Source: Cupriavidus sp. YR651 (GTDB taxonomy: Bacteria; Pseudomonadota; Gammaproteobacteria; Burkholderiales; Burkholderiaceae). Taken from it: a stretch of 64,000 nucleotides of DNA. The stretch covers positions 600,524 to 664,523 of the forward strand of contig NZ_FMYZ01000003.1 in the NCBI RefSeq assembly GCF_900101625.1. Direction: 5' to 3'. Below are positions 1 to 8,833 of this stretch, in pieces; the first letter of the stretch is position 1, and every line of letters starts with the position of its first letter. The notes under the pieces are model-generated. The model made no database searches. It was not told where the DNA came from and saw only the letters and a program-made list of their open reading frames with translations. A program made the position numbers and the translations under genes.

Positions 1-440
1 TCACCGACGACTGGGAATCGTGCGTGCGGGGCGCGGATATCGTCGTGGAGGCGTCGCGCCTGCCCAAGCCCACGCCGATGCTGCTGACCGAGTGGATCAA
101 GCCGGGCGCGCTGGTGATTCCCTACGGGACGATGAGCGCCGTGGAACTGTCGCTCACGGACATCATGAGCAAGATGGTGGTGGATGACTGGGGCCAGTGC
201 CGCAAGGGCCTGCCGTTTGGCGCGCTGCGCCAGCATGTGGACAGCGGGCGGCTGAACGAAGAGAACCTGCACGCGGAACTCGGCCAGATCGTGGCGGGCA
301 GCAAGCCGGGGCGCGAGCGCGATGACGAGACGATCCTGTTCTGGCACCGTGGCTTGTCGACCACCGACATCGCCCTGGGCCATGCCATGCTGACCAAGGC
401 GCGCGCGATGGGCCTGGGCCAGACCTTGCGTTTCGCCTGA
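1..440 (+). CDS. Ornithine cyclodeaminase family protein, C-terminal part
   Basis: The reading frame is open from base 3, so the gene starts outside the window and only its last 145 residues are present, against about 320-340 in the family. The visible part fits the C-terminal half of the Rossmann domain and the final helices of the ornithine cyclodeaminase / mu-crystallin family. It has a GADIVVEASR strand-loop and a WIKPGALVIPYG loop, like the segments that close over NAD(P). Members deaminate ornithine to proline or reduce cyclic imino acids, and the substrate cannot be told from this fragment. The next gene starts 12 bases downstream on the same strand, so the two may be cotranscribed. 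Confidence 0.75.
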   Translation, partial: TDDWESCVRGADIVVEASRLPKPTPMLLTEWIKPGALVIPYGTMSAVELSLTDIMSKMVVDDWGQCRKGLPFGALRQHVDSGRLNEENLHAELGQIVAGSKPGRERDDETILFWHRGLSTTDIALGHAMLTKARAMGLGQTLRFA

Positions 441-452
441 GCGGGGCTGCGC

Positions 453-1259
453 ATGGTTGCCGGCATTGCCTCGTTCCGCATGTACAACGCCACGCCGGCG
501 GTGGCCGCCGCGTGGCGACGGCTGTTCGTCCAGGTCTTTGCCGACCTGGACTGGCCGGTGCAGGTGGTGCCGCACGCGTGGCCGGCGTCGCTGACGGTGC
601 TCTGGCAGCGGCGCGACCTGGTCTGCGGCTTCATGTGCGGACTGCCTTTCGCGCAGGGGGGGGCACCCGTGGTGCCGCTAGTGGCGCCGGTGCCCGCGCC
701 GGCGGTGTACGAGGGCCTCGCGCGCTATCGCAGCGAACTGCTGGTGCGCAGCGAATGCGGATGGCGCACGCTGGAAGAGACCTTCGGCCATCGCTTTGGC
801 TGGATGGTGCCGCATTCGCAATCGGGCTATCAATCCGCCCGGCTGCTGCTTGCCGATCATGCAAAGGATGGGCGGGCGCTGTTCTCGGCGTCCGTGGGAC
901 CGCTCGATACGCCGATGCGCGTGCTGACGGCGCTGCAGGAGCGGCAGATCGATGTCACGGCGCTCGACAGCTATTTCCTCGATCTGGTGCGGCGCCACGA
1001 GCCGGTGATGCTGGCGGGGCTGGAGACGATCGCCACCACACCGTGGACACCAATTCCGTTGCTGGTGGCATCGGATGGCTTGCCGGAGGCAGATCTTGCG
1101 CGCCTGCGCGACAAGCTGTGCGGCTTGCATGATGACCCACGCTACGCGCCGTGGCTGGATGCCGTGCTGGTCAGCCGCTTTGCGGTGCCGGATGTACGCG
1201 CCTATGACACCCTGCCGCCCGCGGCTGCAGGGGCAGGGCACTATCCGGAAATCCGCTGA
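453..1259 (+). CDS. PhnD-like phosphate/phosphonate-type binding protein
   Basis: This 268-residue protein resembles PhnD-family periplasmic binding proteins: an early MYNATP strand, a central YRSELLVRSECG strand and an SQSGYQSAR loop equivalent to the ligand-binding serine loop. No signal peptide is visible at the chosen ATG and there are no permease or ATPase genes beside it. It could be a soluble ligand-binding protein, or the true start could differ. It follows the cyclodeaminase-like gene by 12 bases, which suggests a shared transcript. It ends exactly where the convergent citryl-CoA lyase gene ends, with no intergenic space. The ligand is unknown. Confidence 0.6.
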   Translation: MVAGIASFRMYNATPAVAAAWRRLFVQVFADLDWPVQVVPHAWPASLTVLWQRRDLVCGFMCGLPFAQGGAPVVPLVAPVPAPAVYEGLARYRSELLVRSECGWRTLEETFGHRFGWMVPHSQSGYQSARLLLADHAKDGRALFSASVGPLDTPMRVLTALQERQIDVTALDSYFLDLVRRHEPVMLAGLETIATTPWTPIPLLVASDGLPEADLARLRDKLCGLHDDPRYAPWLDAVLVSRFAVPDVRAYDTLPPAAAGAGHYPEIR

Positions 1260-2096
1260 TCAGTCCTGCGGCGGCACGTCCCGTTGCGGCTGGCCGTCGT
1301 ACGTCCAGATGTACTGGCGCGGGATCGGCCCCTTGTTGCGGCCGCCTTGCTGCGTTTGCTCCCAGGCATGGGACAGGATCCCGACCGAGCGCGACAGGCA
1401 GAACAGGCCGCGTGCCAGCGGTGCCGGGAAACCCAGCTCGGCGTAGATGACGGCCGTGGCGCCGTCGATATTCATCGGAATCGGCTTGGCGCGGCCTGCG
1501 CCCAGCGCCTGCTCCACGGCGCGGGCGATGTTCGCGTAGCGCCCCGATACCACGCCATCGGCAGCCGCCTGGTCCACCAGCGCCAGCAGGCGCGGCGCGC
1601 GCGGATCGAGCGGATGGAAGCGATGCCCGAAGCCCGAGACAAACTTGCCGTGCAGGTCGCGATAGTCGCGCAGCGCGGCGTCCACGGCATCGGCCTGCGT
1701 TGCGCCCGCATCGATGCGGCGTGCGATGTCCTGATACAGCTCCACCGCCTGCTCGCCCGCGCCACCGTGCACGTCGCCGAGCACGTTGACGGCGGACGCC
1801 ATCGCATTGTTCAGGCCCACGCCGCACGTCGCCGCCATGCGGGCGATGGCGATGCTAGGCGCTTGCGGGCCGTGGTCCACCGCGGCCATCAGCGCCGCAT
1901 CCAGCAACTCGCCTTCGCGCTTCGCGGGTAGCTCGCCGCGCAGCATCAGCCAGATCATCTGCGCAAAGGACACGTTGCCGATCAGTTGCTCGATCGGATA
2001 GCCGCGATACCGGATCTCGCCCGGCTTCATATCGATGATCTCGGTGCGCCACCAGTCCTGGGAGGCCTGCTGGCCGGCGTCAATGGCTTCGCTCAT
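1260..2096 (-). CDS. Citryl-CoA lyase / short citrate synthase-like protein
   Basis: This 278-residue member of the citrate synthase fold is shorter than true citrate synthases (about 430 residues), as is usual for the citryl-CoA lyase or citryl-CoA-type group. The catalytic set of the family is visible: the VHGGAGE histidine, the GHRFHPLDPR histidine and the NIDGATA aspartate. Its ATG overlaps the stop of the upstream CoA-transferase gene by four bases (ATGA), so translation is probably coupled. With the CaiB-type transferase and a Bug solute receptor it likely forms a small pathway that takes up an organic acid, activates it to a CoA ester and cleaves it to acetyl-CoA plus a keto acid. The acid itself is inference only. 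Confidence 0.75.
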   Translation of the reverse strand: MSEAIDAGQQASQDWWRTEIIDMKPGEIRYRGYPIEQLIGNVSFAQMIWLMLRGELPAKREGELLDAALMAAVDHGPQAPSIAIARMAATCGVGLNNAMASAVNVLGDVHGGAGEQAVELYQDIARRIDAGATQADAVDAALRDYRDLHGKFVSGFGHRFHPLDPRAPRLLALVDQAAADGVVSGRYANIARAVEQALGAGRAKPIPMNIDGATAVIYAELGFPAPLARGLFCLSRSVGILSHAWEQTQQGGRNKGPIPRQYIWTYDGQPQRDVPPQD

Positions 2097-3292
2097 AGTG
2101 CGCGCTCCTGTTTCATGGTCTCGATGTCGGCCGCGCCGTAACCCAGCTCGGCAAGGATCTCGTTGGTGTGCTGGCCTAGTTCGGGCGGCGGCGTATCGAC
2201 CGACGGCGCTTCATGGTTGACCTTGAAGCCCGTGCGCACCAGCCGGATGTCGCGGCCCACGCCGGGCACGTTGGCAAAGTGGCCGATCATGCCGCGGTCG
2301 CGCACCTGCGGATGCGCGAGCGTATCCGGCACGTTCAGGACCGGACCCGCCGGCACGCCGGCCTCGTTCAGCAGTTGCCACCATTCGGTGGCGGATTTCG
2401 TGGCCAGCTCGGCTTCCAGCGCGGCCGTCAGCGCGGCCCGGTTGGCCAGCCGCGCCTGGCGATCCGCGAAGCGCGGGTCGGTGGCCAGCTCCGGACGGCC
2501 CACCACGCGGCACACGGCCTCGAACTGCTCCTGCTTGTTGGCCGCGATGTTCAGCGGGCCATCGCCCGTGCGGAACGTGCCGGAGGGGCTCGCGGTCATG
2601 TTCTCGTTGCCCATGGGGCTCGGCGCCTTGCCCGCGATCAGGTGGTTGGAGACTACCCATCCCATCGTGGCCAGCGTGGCCTCCAGCATCGAGACGTCGA
2701 GGAAATAGCCTTCGGTGCGTTCGGTGTCGGCCAGCGACGCGGCAATCGCGAACGCCGCCGTGATGCCGCCGATCGTGTCCGATACCGGATAGCCCACGCG
2801 ATACGGCGCGGTTTCCGCATCGCCGGTGATGCTCATCACGCCGGACATGCCCTGGATGATCTGGTCATACGCCGGCAGGTCGGAGAGCGGACCGTCCTGC
2901 CCGAAACCCGAGATCGCGCAGTAGATCAGGCGTGGATTGACCTGCTTCAGTTCTTCGTAGCCCAGCCCGAGTCGCGTCATCACGCCGGGGCGGAAGTTTT
3001 CCACCACCACGTCGGCGCTCTGCACGAGCTTGCGGAAGACTTCCTTGCCGCGCGCATGCTTGAAGTTGATCGTGATCGACCGCTTGCCCGGGTTCTGGGC
3101 CAGGAACGAGACCCCCATCAGGCGCTTGTTCAGGTCGGCATCGGCGCCAAGCTGGCGGGCCAGGTCGCCGGTGCCGGGGGTTTCCACCTTGATGACCTCG
3201 GCGCCCATATGCGCCAGCTGGTGGCAGCAGAAGGGGCCGGCCAGCACGTTGGTGAGATCGAGCACGCGGATATTGCGTAGCGGCTTTTGCAT
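2093..3292 (-). CDS. CaiB/BaiF family (class III) CoA transferase
   Basis: This 399-residue class III CoA transferase moves CoA between a donor ester and a carboxylic acid. Recognisable parts are the N-terminal DLTNVLAGP strand-loop, the VVENFRPGVM segment and the DLPAYDQIIQ motif, whose Asp143 matches the catalytic aspartate of formyl-CoA transferases. The ATG at 3292 was chosen because AGGACC lies just upstream and the protein then begins with the family's usual strand. The longer open frame adds 25 low-complexity residues. It sits between the Bug receptor gene upstream and the citryl-CoA lyase gene, which it overlaps by four bases. Activation of a dicarboxylic or tricarboxylic acid is the likely role. 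Confidence 0.85.
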   Translation of the reverse strand: MQKPLRNIRVLDLTNVLAGPFCCHQLAHMGAEVIKVETPGTGDLARQLGADADLNKRLMGVSFLAQNPGKRSITINFKHARGKEVFRKLVQSADVVVENFRPGVMTRLGLGYEELKQVNPRLIYCAISGFGQDGPLSDLPAYDQIIQGMSGVMSITGDAETAPYRVGYPVSDTIGGITAAFAIAASLADTERTEGYFLDVSMLEATLATMGWVVSNHLIAGKAPSPMGNENMTASPSGTFRTGDGPLNIAANKQEQFEAVCRVVGRPELATDPRFADRQARLANRAALTAALEAELATKSATEWWQLLNEAGVPAGPVLNVPDTLAHPQVRDRGMIGHFANVPGVGRDIRLVRTGFKVNHEAPSVDTPPPELGQHTNEILAELGYGAADIETMKQERAL

Positions 3293-3367
3293 GAGGGTCC
3301 TGCCTTGATGCGGATGTGGGGCTGACCCGGCGCCTGGTCTGGCGCCGGTCTCGCGCTGCGCTGCCAA

Positions 3368-4405
3368 TTACTCGGCCTTGGCGCCGGATTCGCGCACGAT
3401 GGCACCCCAGCGCGTGTTCTCGCTCTTGATGAACGCCGCCAGGTCCGTCGGCGAGCCGCCGCGCGCCTCGCTGCCTTCCTCGCGCAGCTTGGTCACGGTG
3501 TCCGGTTGCGCCAGCGCCTTGTTGACCTCCGCGTTGAGGCGCTTGATCACATCGGCCGGGGTGCCGGCCGGCGCCACCAGCGCCTTCCAGTCCTCGGCCT
3601 GGAAGCCAGCATAGCCCTGTTCCGCCACGGTCGGCACGTTGGGCAGCAGCGCCAGGCGCTTGGCCGACGTCACCGCCAGCGCGCGCAGCTTGCCGGCCTT
3701 GAGCATCGGCATGGCGATGGGCGGCGTGGCGAAGTAGAAGTCGGTCTGGCCGCCCATCAGGTCGGTCAGCGCGGGCGATGCGCCCTTGTAAGGCACGTGC
3801 AGCGCCTTGATGCCGGCGCGGCGCTGGAACATCTCGCCGGTCAGGTGGCCCACGGTGCCGGTGCCGGCCGATGCCATCGACAGTTGCTTGGCCTTGCCGG
3901 CAGCCACCAGCTCGGCCAGCGTCTTGAACGGCGAATCCTGGCGCACGATCACCACAACAGGCTGGGCGGACACCAGCACCACCGGCGTGAAGTCCTTCAC
4001 GGCGTCATAGGGCATCTTGGGATAGAGCGACGGGTTGATCGCCAGGTTGGCGGTCTGGCCCATGCCGATCGTGTAGCCATCCGCACGCGCCTTGGCCACG
4101 CTGTCCAGCCCGATGTTGCCGCCGGCACCGGCGCGGTTTTCCACGACGATGGTCCAGTGCGTGGCCGCGCCCACCTTGTTGAAGACCAGCCGCGACAACA
4201 CGTCCGTGCCACCCGCCGGCGGGAACGGCACCACCAGCCGCACGGGCTGGCTCGGGTAGGCGTCGGCGGCCAGCACCGGCGCGGCGCCCAGCAGGGCCGG
4301 GATGGCGGCCAGCGCGATCAGGACGCTCCGGGCGCTGACGGCATTGACAGGGCTTGCGGCCTTGAGGCCGGTGCGACGGATGGGCGAGGACAGCAGGCGG
4401 GTCAT
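3368..4405 (-). CDS. Tripartite tricarboxylate transporter receptor, Bug/TctC family
   Basis: This 345-residue exported solute receptor has an N-terminal basic region, a hydrophobic stretch and an APVLAADAYPSQP cleavage region. The mature start matches the Bug family, with YPSQPVRLVVPFPPAGG followed by the VVENRAGAGGNIG loop that contacts the ligand's carboxylate. The ATG at 4405 has GGAG eight bases upstream and gives a proper signal peptide. Bug proteins bind di- or tricarboxylates and many have no membrane partner next door. Here no TctA or TctB is visible. The two enzyme genes downstream on the same strand suggest the ligand is the acid they process. Confidence 0.88.
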   Translation of the reverse strand: MTRLLSSPIRRTGLKAASPVNAVSARSVLIALAAIPALLGAAPVLAADAYPSQPVRLVVPFPPAGGTDVLSRLVFNKVGAATHWTIVVENRAGAGGNIGLDSVAKARADGYTIGMGQTANLAINPSLYPKMPYDAVKDFTPVVLVSAQPVVVIVRQDSPFKTLAELVAAGKAKQLSMASAGTGTVGHLTGEMFQRRAGIKALHVPYKGASPALTDLMGGQTDFYFATPPIAMPMLKAGKLRALAVTSAKRLALLPNVPTVAEQGYAGFQAEDWKALVAPAGTPADVIKRLNAEVNKALAQPDTVTKLREEGSEARGGSPTDLAAFIKSENTRWGAIVRESGAKAE

Positions 4406-4439
4406 GGGGTCTCCAGGGGATTGCCGATCGTTCTTGGTA

Positions 4440-4458
4440 TGTTCTGTAAGATGGAACA
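4440..4458. promoter_or_regulatory. Candidate operator, inverted repeat
   Basis: TGTTC and GAACA form perfect five-base inverted arms spaced by nine bases, 35 bases upstream of the Bug receptor start, in the divergent region facing the Hsp70-like gene. The surrounding TTCTT and AAGAA stretches add further symmetry. The position fits an operator for the acid-utilisation cassette, but no regulator gene lies next to it. Confidence 0.3.
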
Positions 4459-4657
4459 ACGGTCTTAAAGAAGGAACACGAGAAGAATAGGAGCGGATGC
4501 CGGGGGATGTCAAGTCGATGGGAGGGGAGCGACGTGGCGGCAACATGGCGGCAGGCGGGCAAGGCGGTTGCATCGGTCTGCCGTGCGGCTCCACTACAAT
4601 GGCGGCCCCGGATGGCCGCAAGGGCCGTTTCCCCCAGACAGAAAAGTGATCAAGAAC

Positions 4658-5908
4658 ATGTCCCAGGCGTGCGGCCTCGACTTCGGAACCTCCAACTCCA
4701 CCATGGGCTGGCTGCGCCCCGGCCACCCCGTGCTGTTACCGCTGGAAGACGACAAGGTGACCCTGCCGTCGGTCATCTTCTTCCACGCGGAAGACCCGCT
4801 GGTCAGCTACGGCCGCGCGGCGCTGGGCGACTACCTGGCCGGCTACGAGGGCCGTCTGATGCGGTCGCTCAAGAGCCTGCTCGGCACGTCGATGATGGAC
4901 GACAGCACGGAAGTCATGGGCCAGGCCATGCCGTTCCGCCAGTTGCTTGCGCACTTCATCGGCGAGCTCAAGCGCCGGGGAGAACAGGCGGCGGGCATCC
5001 CGTTCACGAAAGCCGTGCTGGGCCGGCCGGTGTTCTTCATCGACGAAGACCCGAAGGCGGACCAGCTTGCCGAAGACACGCTCGGCGAGATCGCGCGCGC
5101 CGCGGGCTTCGAGCACATCGACTTCCAGTACGAGCCGATTGCCGCCGCATTCGACTACGAGGCGGGAATCTCGGGCGAAGAGCTGGTGATGGTGGCCGAT
5201 ATCGGTGGCGGCACGTCGGACTTTTCGCTGGTGCGGCTGTCGCCCGAGCGCGCGAAGCGCCTCGACCGCAAGGCGGACATCCTCGCCAATGGCGGCGTGC
5301 ATATCGGCGGGACCGATTTCGACCGCGCGCTGAGCCTGGCCAGCGCGATGCCGCTGCTCGGCCTGGGCAGCCAGTTGCGCAATGGCAAGGAGATGCCGTC
5401 GAGCCAGTACTTCGACCTGGCCAGCTGGCACACGATCAACCTGCTGTACACGCGCAAGGCATGGTCGCTGGTGATGGACAACTACCGCGATGCGGCCGAG
5501 ACCGAAAAGCTGGATCGGCTGATCCGCCTGATCAAGGACCGCGCGGGCCACTGGCTGGCGATCCAGGTGGAAGGCGCCAAGATCGCGCTGTCCGACGACG
5601 ACAAGACGTGGGTGGACCTGCATCGCATCGCGCCGGACACCCAGCTGCTGATTACGCGCGATGACTTCGACGGGGCCATCGCCAAGCTGGTGACGAAGAC
5701 GGAGAACACGGTGCGCCACATGCTGTCCACCGCGGGCGTGGCGGCTGACAAGGTCGACACCATCCTGTTCACGGGCGGATCGAGTAGCGTGCCGATGCTG
5801 CGTCAGCGGCTGTCGGAGTTGCTGCCGTCGGCGCGGCGTGTGGAAGGCGATCTGTTTGGCGGGATCGGGTCCGGACTCGCGCGCGACGCGGCGCGCAAGT
5901 TCGGCTGA
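4658..5908 (+). CDS. yegD: Hsp70-family protein, YegD-like
   Basis: This 416-residue protein has the actin/Hsp70 ATPase fold only: the phosphate-1 loop DFGTSNSTMGW at the N terminus, the phosphate-2 loop VADIGGGTSDFS near residue 180 and the adenosine loop ILFTGGSSSVP near residue 370. It stops where DnaK would begin its peptide-binding domain, which is the layout of E. coli YegD. ATP binding is therefore well supported, but a chaperone role is not. The ATG at 4658 puts the phosphate-1 loop seven residues from the start, as expected; the ribosome binding site there is weak. It is divergent from the Bug receptor gene and has no obvious functional link to its neighbours. Confidence 0.85.
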   Translation: MSQACGLDFGTSNSTMGWLRPGHPVLLPLEDDKVTLPSVIFFHAEDPLVSYGRAALGDYLAGYEGRLMRSLKSLLGTSMMDDSTEVMGQAMPFRQLLAHFIGELKRRGEQAAGIPFTKAVLGRPVFFIDEDPKADQLAEDTLGEIARAAGFEHIDFQYEPIAAAFDYEAGISGEELVMVADIGGGTSDFSLVRLSPERAKRLDRKADILANGGVHIGGTDFDRALSLASAMPLLGLGSQLRNGKEMPSSQYFDLASWHTINLLYTRKAWSLVMDNYRDAAETEKLDRLIRLIKDRAGHWLAIQVEGAKIALSDDDKTWVDLHRIAPDTQLLITRDDFDGAIAKLVTKTENTVRHMLSTAGVAADKVDTILFTGGSSSVPMLRQRLSELLPSARRVEGDLFGGIGSGLARDAARKFG

Positions 5909-6064
5909 ACCGGCACGGCCCCGGGGACGGGGTCAGTGCGCAGGGAATCGGCCATCAGAGGTCGGACGTAAGAGGTCAGACCAGACAGGCGGCAGCGATG
6001 AGGGGATGAGAGTGAGCCCGGGAAGATGAGCGCGGGCCGGGAAGATGAGAGTGAGCCCGAGGGC

Positions 6065-6739
6065 TCAGGCGAGGGCGGTCGCCGGCTGGGCGAGTCCTTC
6101 GCCCAGCGCCTTGCGCGCGGATACGAGAGCGGCTTTTGCCGCCGACGCGTCGCGGCCCAGGCGCAGCAGGCCGCCCAGATGGTGAGGTGCCTTCGCCAGG
6201 CCGATCAGGATCGCGCCGATATCGGTGCTGCCATCGGCAGCCATGCCCGCCACGGCCAGCGGCGGCACGGGCCGGTCCGCGGGGTCCACGACCACGCGCA
6301 GTGCCACGAACGGCACGCCGTGCGCACGCGCAACGCGGGCGGCGATATGCGATTCCATGTCCACCGCCAACGCGCCATGCGCTTCGTGCAGCGCGGCCTT
6401 GTCGGCCACGGCGGTGACGGCGGTATCGGACCCTGCCAGCAGCCCGCAGATCGCATTGGGCATCGCGCGGCGTAGTGCGGCCGTCCAGAACGGATCGGTG
6501 GAAAACGATTCGGCGCCGGCACGCACGCCGGTCGCCACGATGACGGTGCCCGGCGGCAGCGTCGGATCGAGTCCGCCGGCCACGCCGAAGCTGATCACGC
6601 CCGCATAGTCCCGCGCCAGTCGGGCTTCCAGCGCACGGGCCAGCGCGGCATCGCGATAGCCGTGCAGTGTCTCCACCCCCGGTCCGGCGGCAATGCGGGA
6701 TTCGAACGACATACCGCTGACCGCCAATACCGTACGCAT
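6065..6739 (-). CDS. hpnG: Hopanoid nucleosidase/phosphorylase HpnG
   Basis: This 224-residue protein has the nucleoside phosphorylase / MTA-SAH nucleosidase fold. Key pieces are SFGVAGGLDP (phosphate/purine loop), GTVIVATGV and the AVDMESHIAARVA motif, which supplies the ribose-binding Met-Glu. In hopanoid producers HpnG removes adenine from adenosylhopane, on the way to ribosylhopane and bacteriohopanetetrol. It directly follows shc, as in many hpn operons. The ATG at 6739 has GGGAG seven bases upstream. A GTG at 6760 overlapping the shc stop is a possible alternative that would add seven residues. Confidence 0.85.
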   Translation of the reverse strand: MRTVLAVSGMSFESRIAAGPGVETLHGYRDAALARALEARLARDYAGVISFGVAGGLDPTLPPGTVIVATGVRAGAESFSTDPFWTAALRRAMPNAICGLLAGSDTAVTAVADKAALHEAHGALAVDMESHIAARVARAHGVPFVALRVVVDPADRPVPPLAVAGMAADGSTDIGAILIGLAKAPHHLGGLLRLGRDASAAKAALVSARKALGEGLAQPATALA

Positions 6740-6756
6740 CGCAGGACTCCCGGGGC

Positions 6757-8766
6757 TCACAGGGCCCAGGTCACGGCATGGTTGCCGTCACGCCGCAGGT
6801 TGCGGAAACGCGCCAGCGCCCACAGCGGGAAGAAGCGCGAATAACCGTGGTAGCGCAGGTAGAACACGCGCGGGAAGCCCACGGCGGTGAAGTAGGGCTC
6901 GTCCCAGAAGCCATGGCTGGCCTGGGTGCGCAGCAGGTACTCGACGCCGCGCGCCACGGCCGGATGGTCGCCCACGCCGGCCGCCATCAGGCCCAGCATC
7001 GCCCATGCGGTTTGCGACGCCGTACTCGGTGCGCGCTCGTAGCCGCGGTACTCCAGCTTGTAGCTGTCGCCCGATTCACCCCAGCCACCGTCCTTGTTCT
7101 GGATGGAAAGCAGCCACGCGGCCGCACGCTTCATCTCGGGCGCATCGGCGCCGATGTCGGCGGCGTTCAGGCCGCAGAGCGCGCTCCACGTCCCATAGAT
7201 ATAGTTGGTGCCCCAGCGGCCAAACCAGCTGCCGTCGGCTTCCTGCTCGTCCAGCAGGTAACGCAGCGCGCGTGCGGCCGGTTCGCTGTTGGCGGGCATC
7301 TGGCCGATCTGGCAGAGCATGGCCAGGCAGCGTGCGGAGACATCCGACGTGGGCGGGTCCAGCAGCGCGCCGTGATCGGCAAACGGAATGTTGTTCAGGT
7401 AGAGGTGGGTGTTCTCGGGCTCGAACGCGCCCCAGCCGCCATTGCCGCTCTGCATGCCGACGACCCATTCGCAGGCGCGCGATACGGCTTCGTCGTAGCG
7501 GTGGGAGCGGTCGCCGCGATCGGCGCGGTCCATGGCCGCGACCACCACGGCGGTGTCGTCCACGTCAGGGTAGTGCGGGTTGGCATACTGGAACGCCCAG
7601 CCGCCGGGACGCACATTGGGACGGCGCACGATCCAGTCGCCGCGGACGTTCAGTTCCTGCAGCGGCACCAGCCAGTCCAGGCCGCGGGCGGCGGCGGCAA
7701 TGGCGCGCGGCTCGCCCACTTCCAGCAGTGCGTGGCTGGCCAGCGAGGTGTCCCACACGGGCGACAGGCACGGCTGGCAGTAGGCCTCGTCGTCCCGGAC
7801 GACCAGCAGCTTGTCGATCGAGCGGCGGGCGATGGCGCGCGCCGGGTCCGATTCCGGCACGCCGAGCACATCGAACATCAGCACCGAATTGACCATGGCG
7901 GGGAAGATCGCGCCCAGGCCGTCTTCGCCATTCAGGCGCTCCACGGTGAATTCGCGCGCGCGCTCGATGGCGCGGCGGCGCAGGCCGCGCGGAAACAGCG
8001 GCTCGGCCACGCGGACCACGGCGTCCAGCGCACGGAACACGCCGACCCACAGCGGGCTCTGGTGCGGCGCCCGGCGCGGCAGGCGCGTGGCCTGGCAGGG
8101 GCGCACGAACAGTTCGTCGATGCCGATCTTGCGCGGATTGCGCGCCTGCGGACGCAGGCTGTTGAGCACCAGCAGAGGCACGATCACCGTGCGGGCCCAG
8201 TACGAAACCTTCGACAGATGGAACGGGAACCACTGCGGCAGCAGCATGATTTCCACGGGCATCATCGGCACGGCCTGCCACGGCATCACGCCGTACAGCG
8301 CCAGCAGCGTGCGCGTGAAGACATTGCTGGCTTCGGCGCCGCCCATCGCATGAATGGCGGTGCGGGCGCGGCGCATATGTTCGGCCTCGGGATCGTCCCC
8401 GGCCATCTTGAGCGCGAAGTAGCCCTTCACGCTGGCGCTGATATCGGATGCACCCGCATGGAACAGCGGCCAGCCGCCGTCGGCGTTCTGGATGCGGCGC
8501 AGGTAATTGGCGATCTTGCCCTCGAGCACCAGGTCGGGTGTTTCACCGAGGTAGTGCACCATCAGGATGTATTCGGCCGGGATGGTGGCGTCGGCTTCCA
8601 GCTCGTAGACCCAGTGGCCATCGGCTTGCTGTTGGGACAGCAGGGTGTCCACGGCATGCGCGATGCCGGCGTCGAGCGGATCGGGCAGGGCGGGCTGGGC
8701 GATGCGGTTCACGCTGGCAGCCAGCGCGTCGTCTTGAGTGCGGGTGATTGTTGCGGCCTGGTTCAT
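6757..8766 (-). CDS. shc: Squalene-hopene cyclase
   Basis: This 669-residue protein, normal for the family, cyclises squalene to hopene and diplopterol as a monotopic inner-membrane enzyme. The catalytic acid motif DVDDTA is present in the sequence YPDVDDTAVVVAAM. Several QW-type repeats are visible, including NADGGWPLF, SGNGGWGAFEPE and NKDGGWGESGDS, and the C terminus has the usual RVFYLRYHGYSRFFPLWAL run. The ATG at 8766 was preferred, but an ATG at 8832, overlapping the hpnD stop region, would add 22 residues, so the N terminus is not certain. It lies between hpnD and hpnG on one strand, consistent with an operon. Confidence 0.95.
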   Translation of the reverse strand: MNQAATITRTQDDALAASVNRIAQPALPDPLDAGIAHAVDTLLSQQQADGHWVYELEADATIPAEYILMVHYLGETPDLVLEGKIANYLRRIQNADGGWPLFHAGASDISASVKGYFALKMAGDDPEAEHMRRARTAIHAMGGAEASNVFTRTLLALYGVMPWQAVPMMPVEIMLLPQWFPFHLSKVSYWARTVIVPLLVLNSLRPQARNPRKIGIDELFVRPCQATRLPRRAPHQSPLWVGVFRALDAVVRVAEPLFPRGLRRRAIERAREFTVERLNGEDGLGAIFPAMVNSVLMFDVLGVPESDPARAIARRSIDKLLVVRDDEAYCQPCLSPVWDTSLASHALLEVGEPRAIAAAARGLDWLVPLQELNVRGDWIVRRPNVRPGGWAFQYANPHYPDVDDTAVVVAAMDRADRGDRSHRYDEAVSRACEWVVGMQSGNGGWGAFEPENTHLYLNNIPFADHGALLDPPTSDVSARCLAMLCQIGQMPANSEPAARALRYLLDEQEADGSWFGRWGTNYIYGTWSALCGLNAADIGADAPEMKRAAAWLLSIQNKDGGWGESGDSYKLEYRGYERAPSTASQTAWAMLGLMAAGVGDHPAVARGVEYLLRTQASHGFWDEPYFTAVGFPRVFYLRYHGYSRFFPLWALARFRNLRRDGNHAVTWAL

Positions 8767-8833
8767 CAATTCGGGGGCACTTCTCTTTCTGGCGATGCGA
8801 GCGGCCGGGACCCCTCGCATCGGCGATGACATA

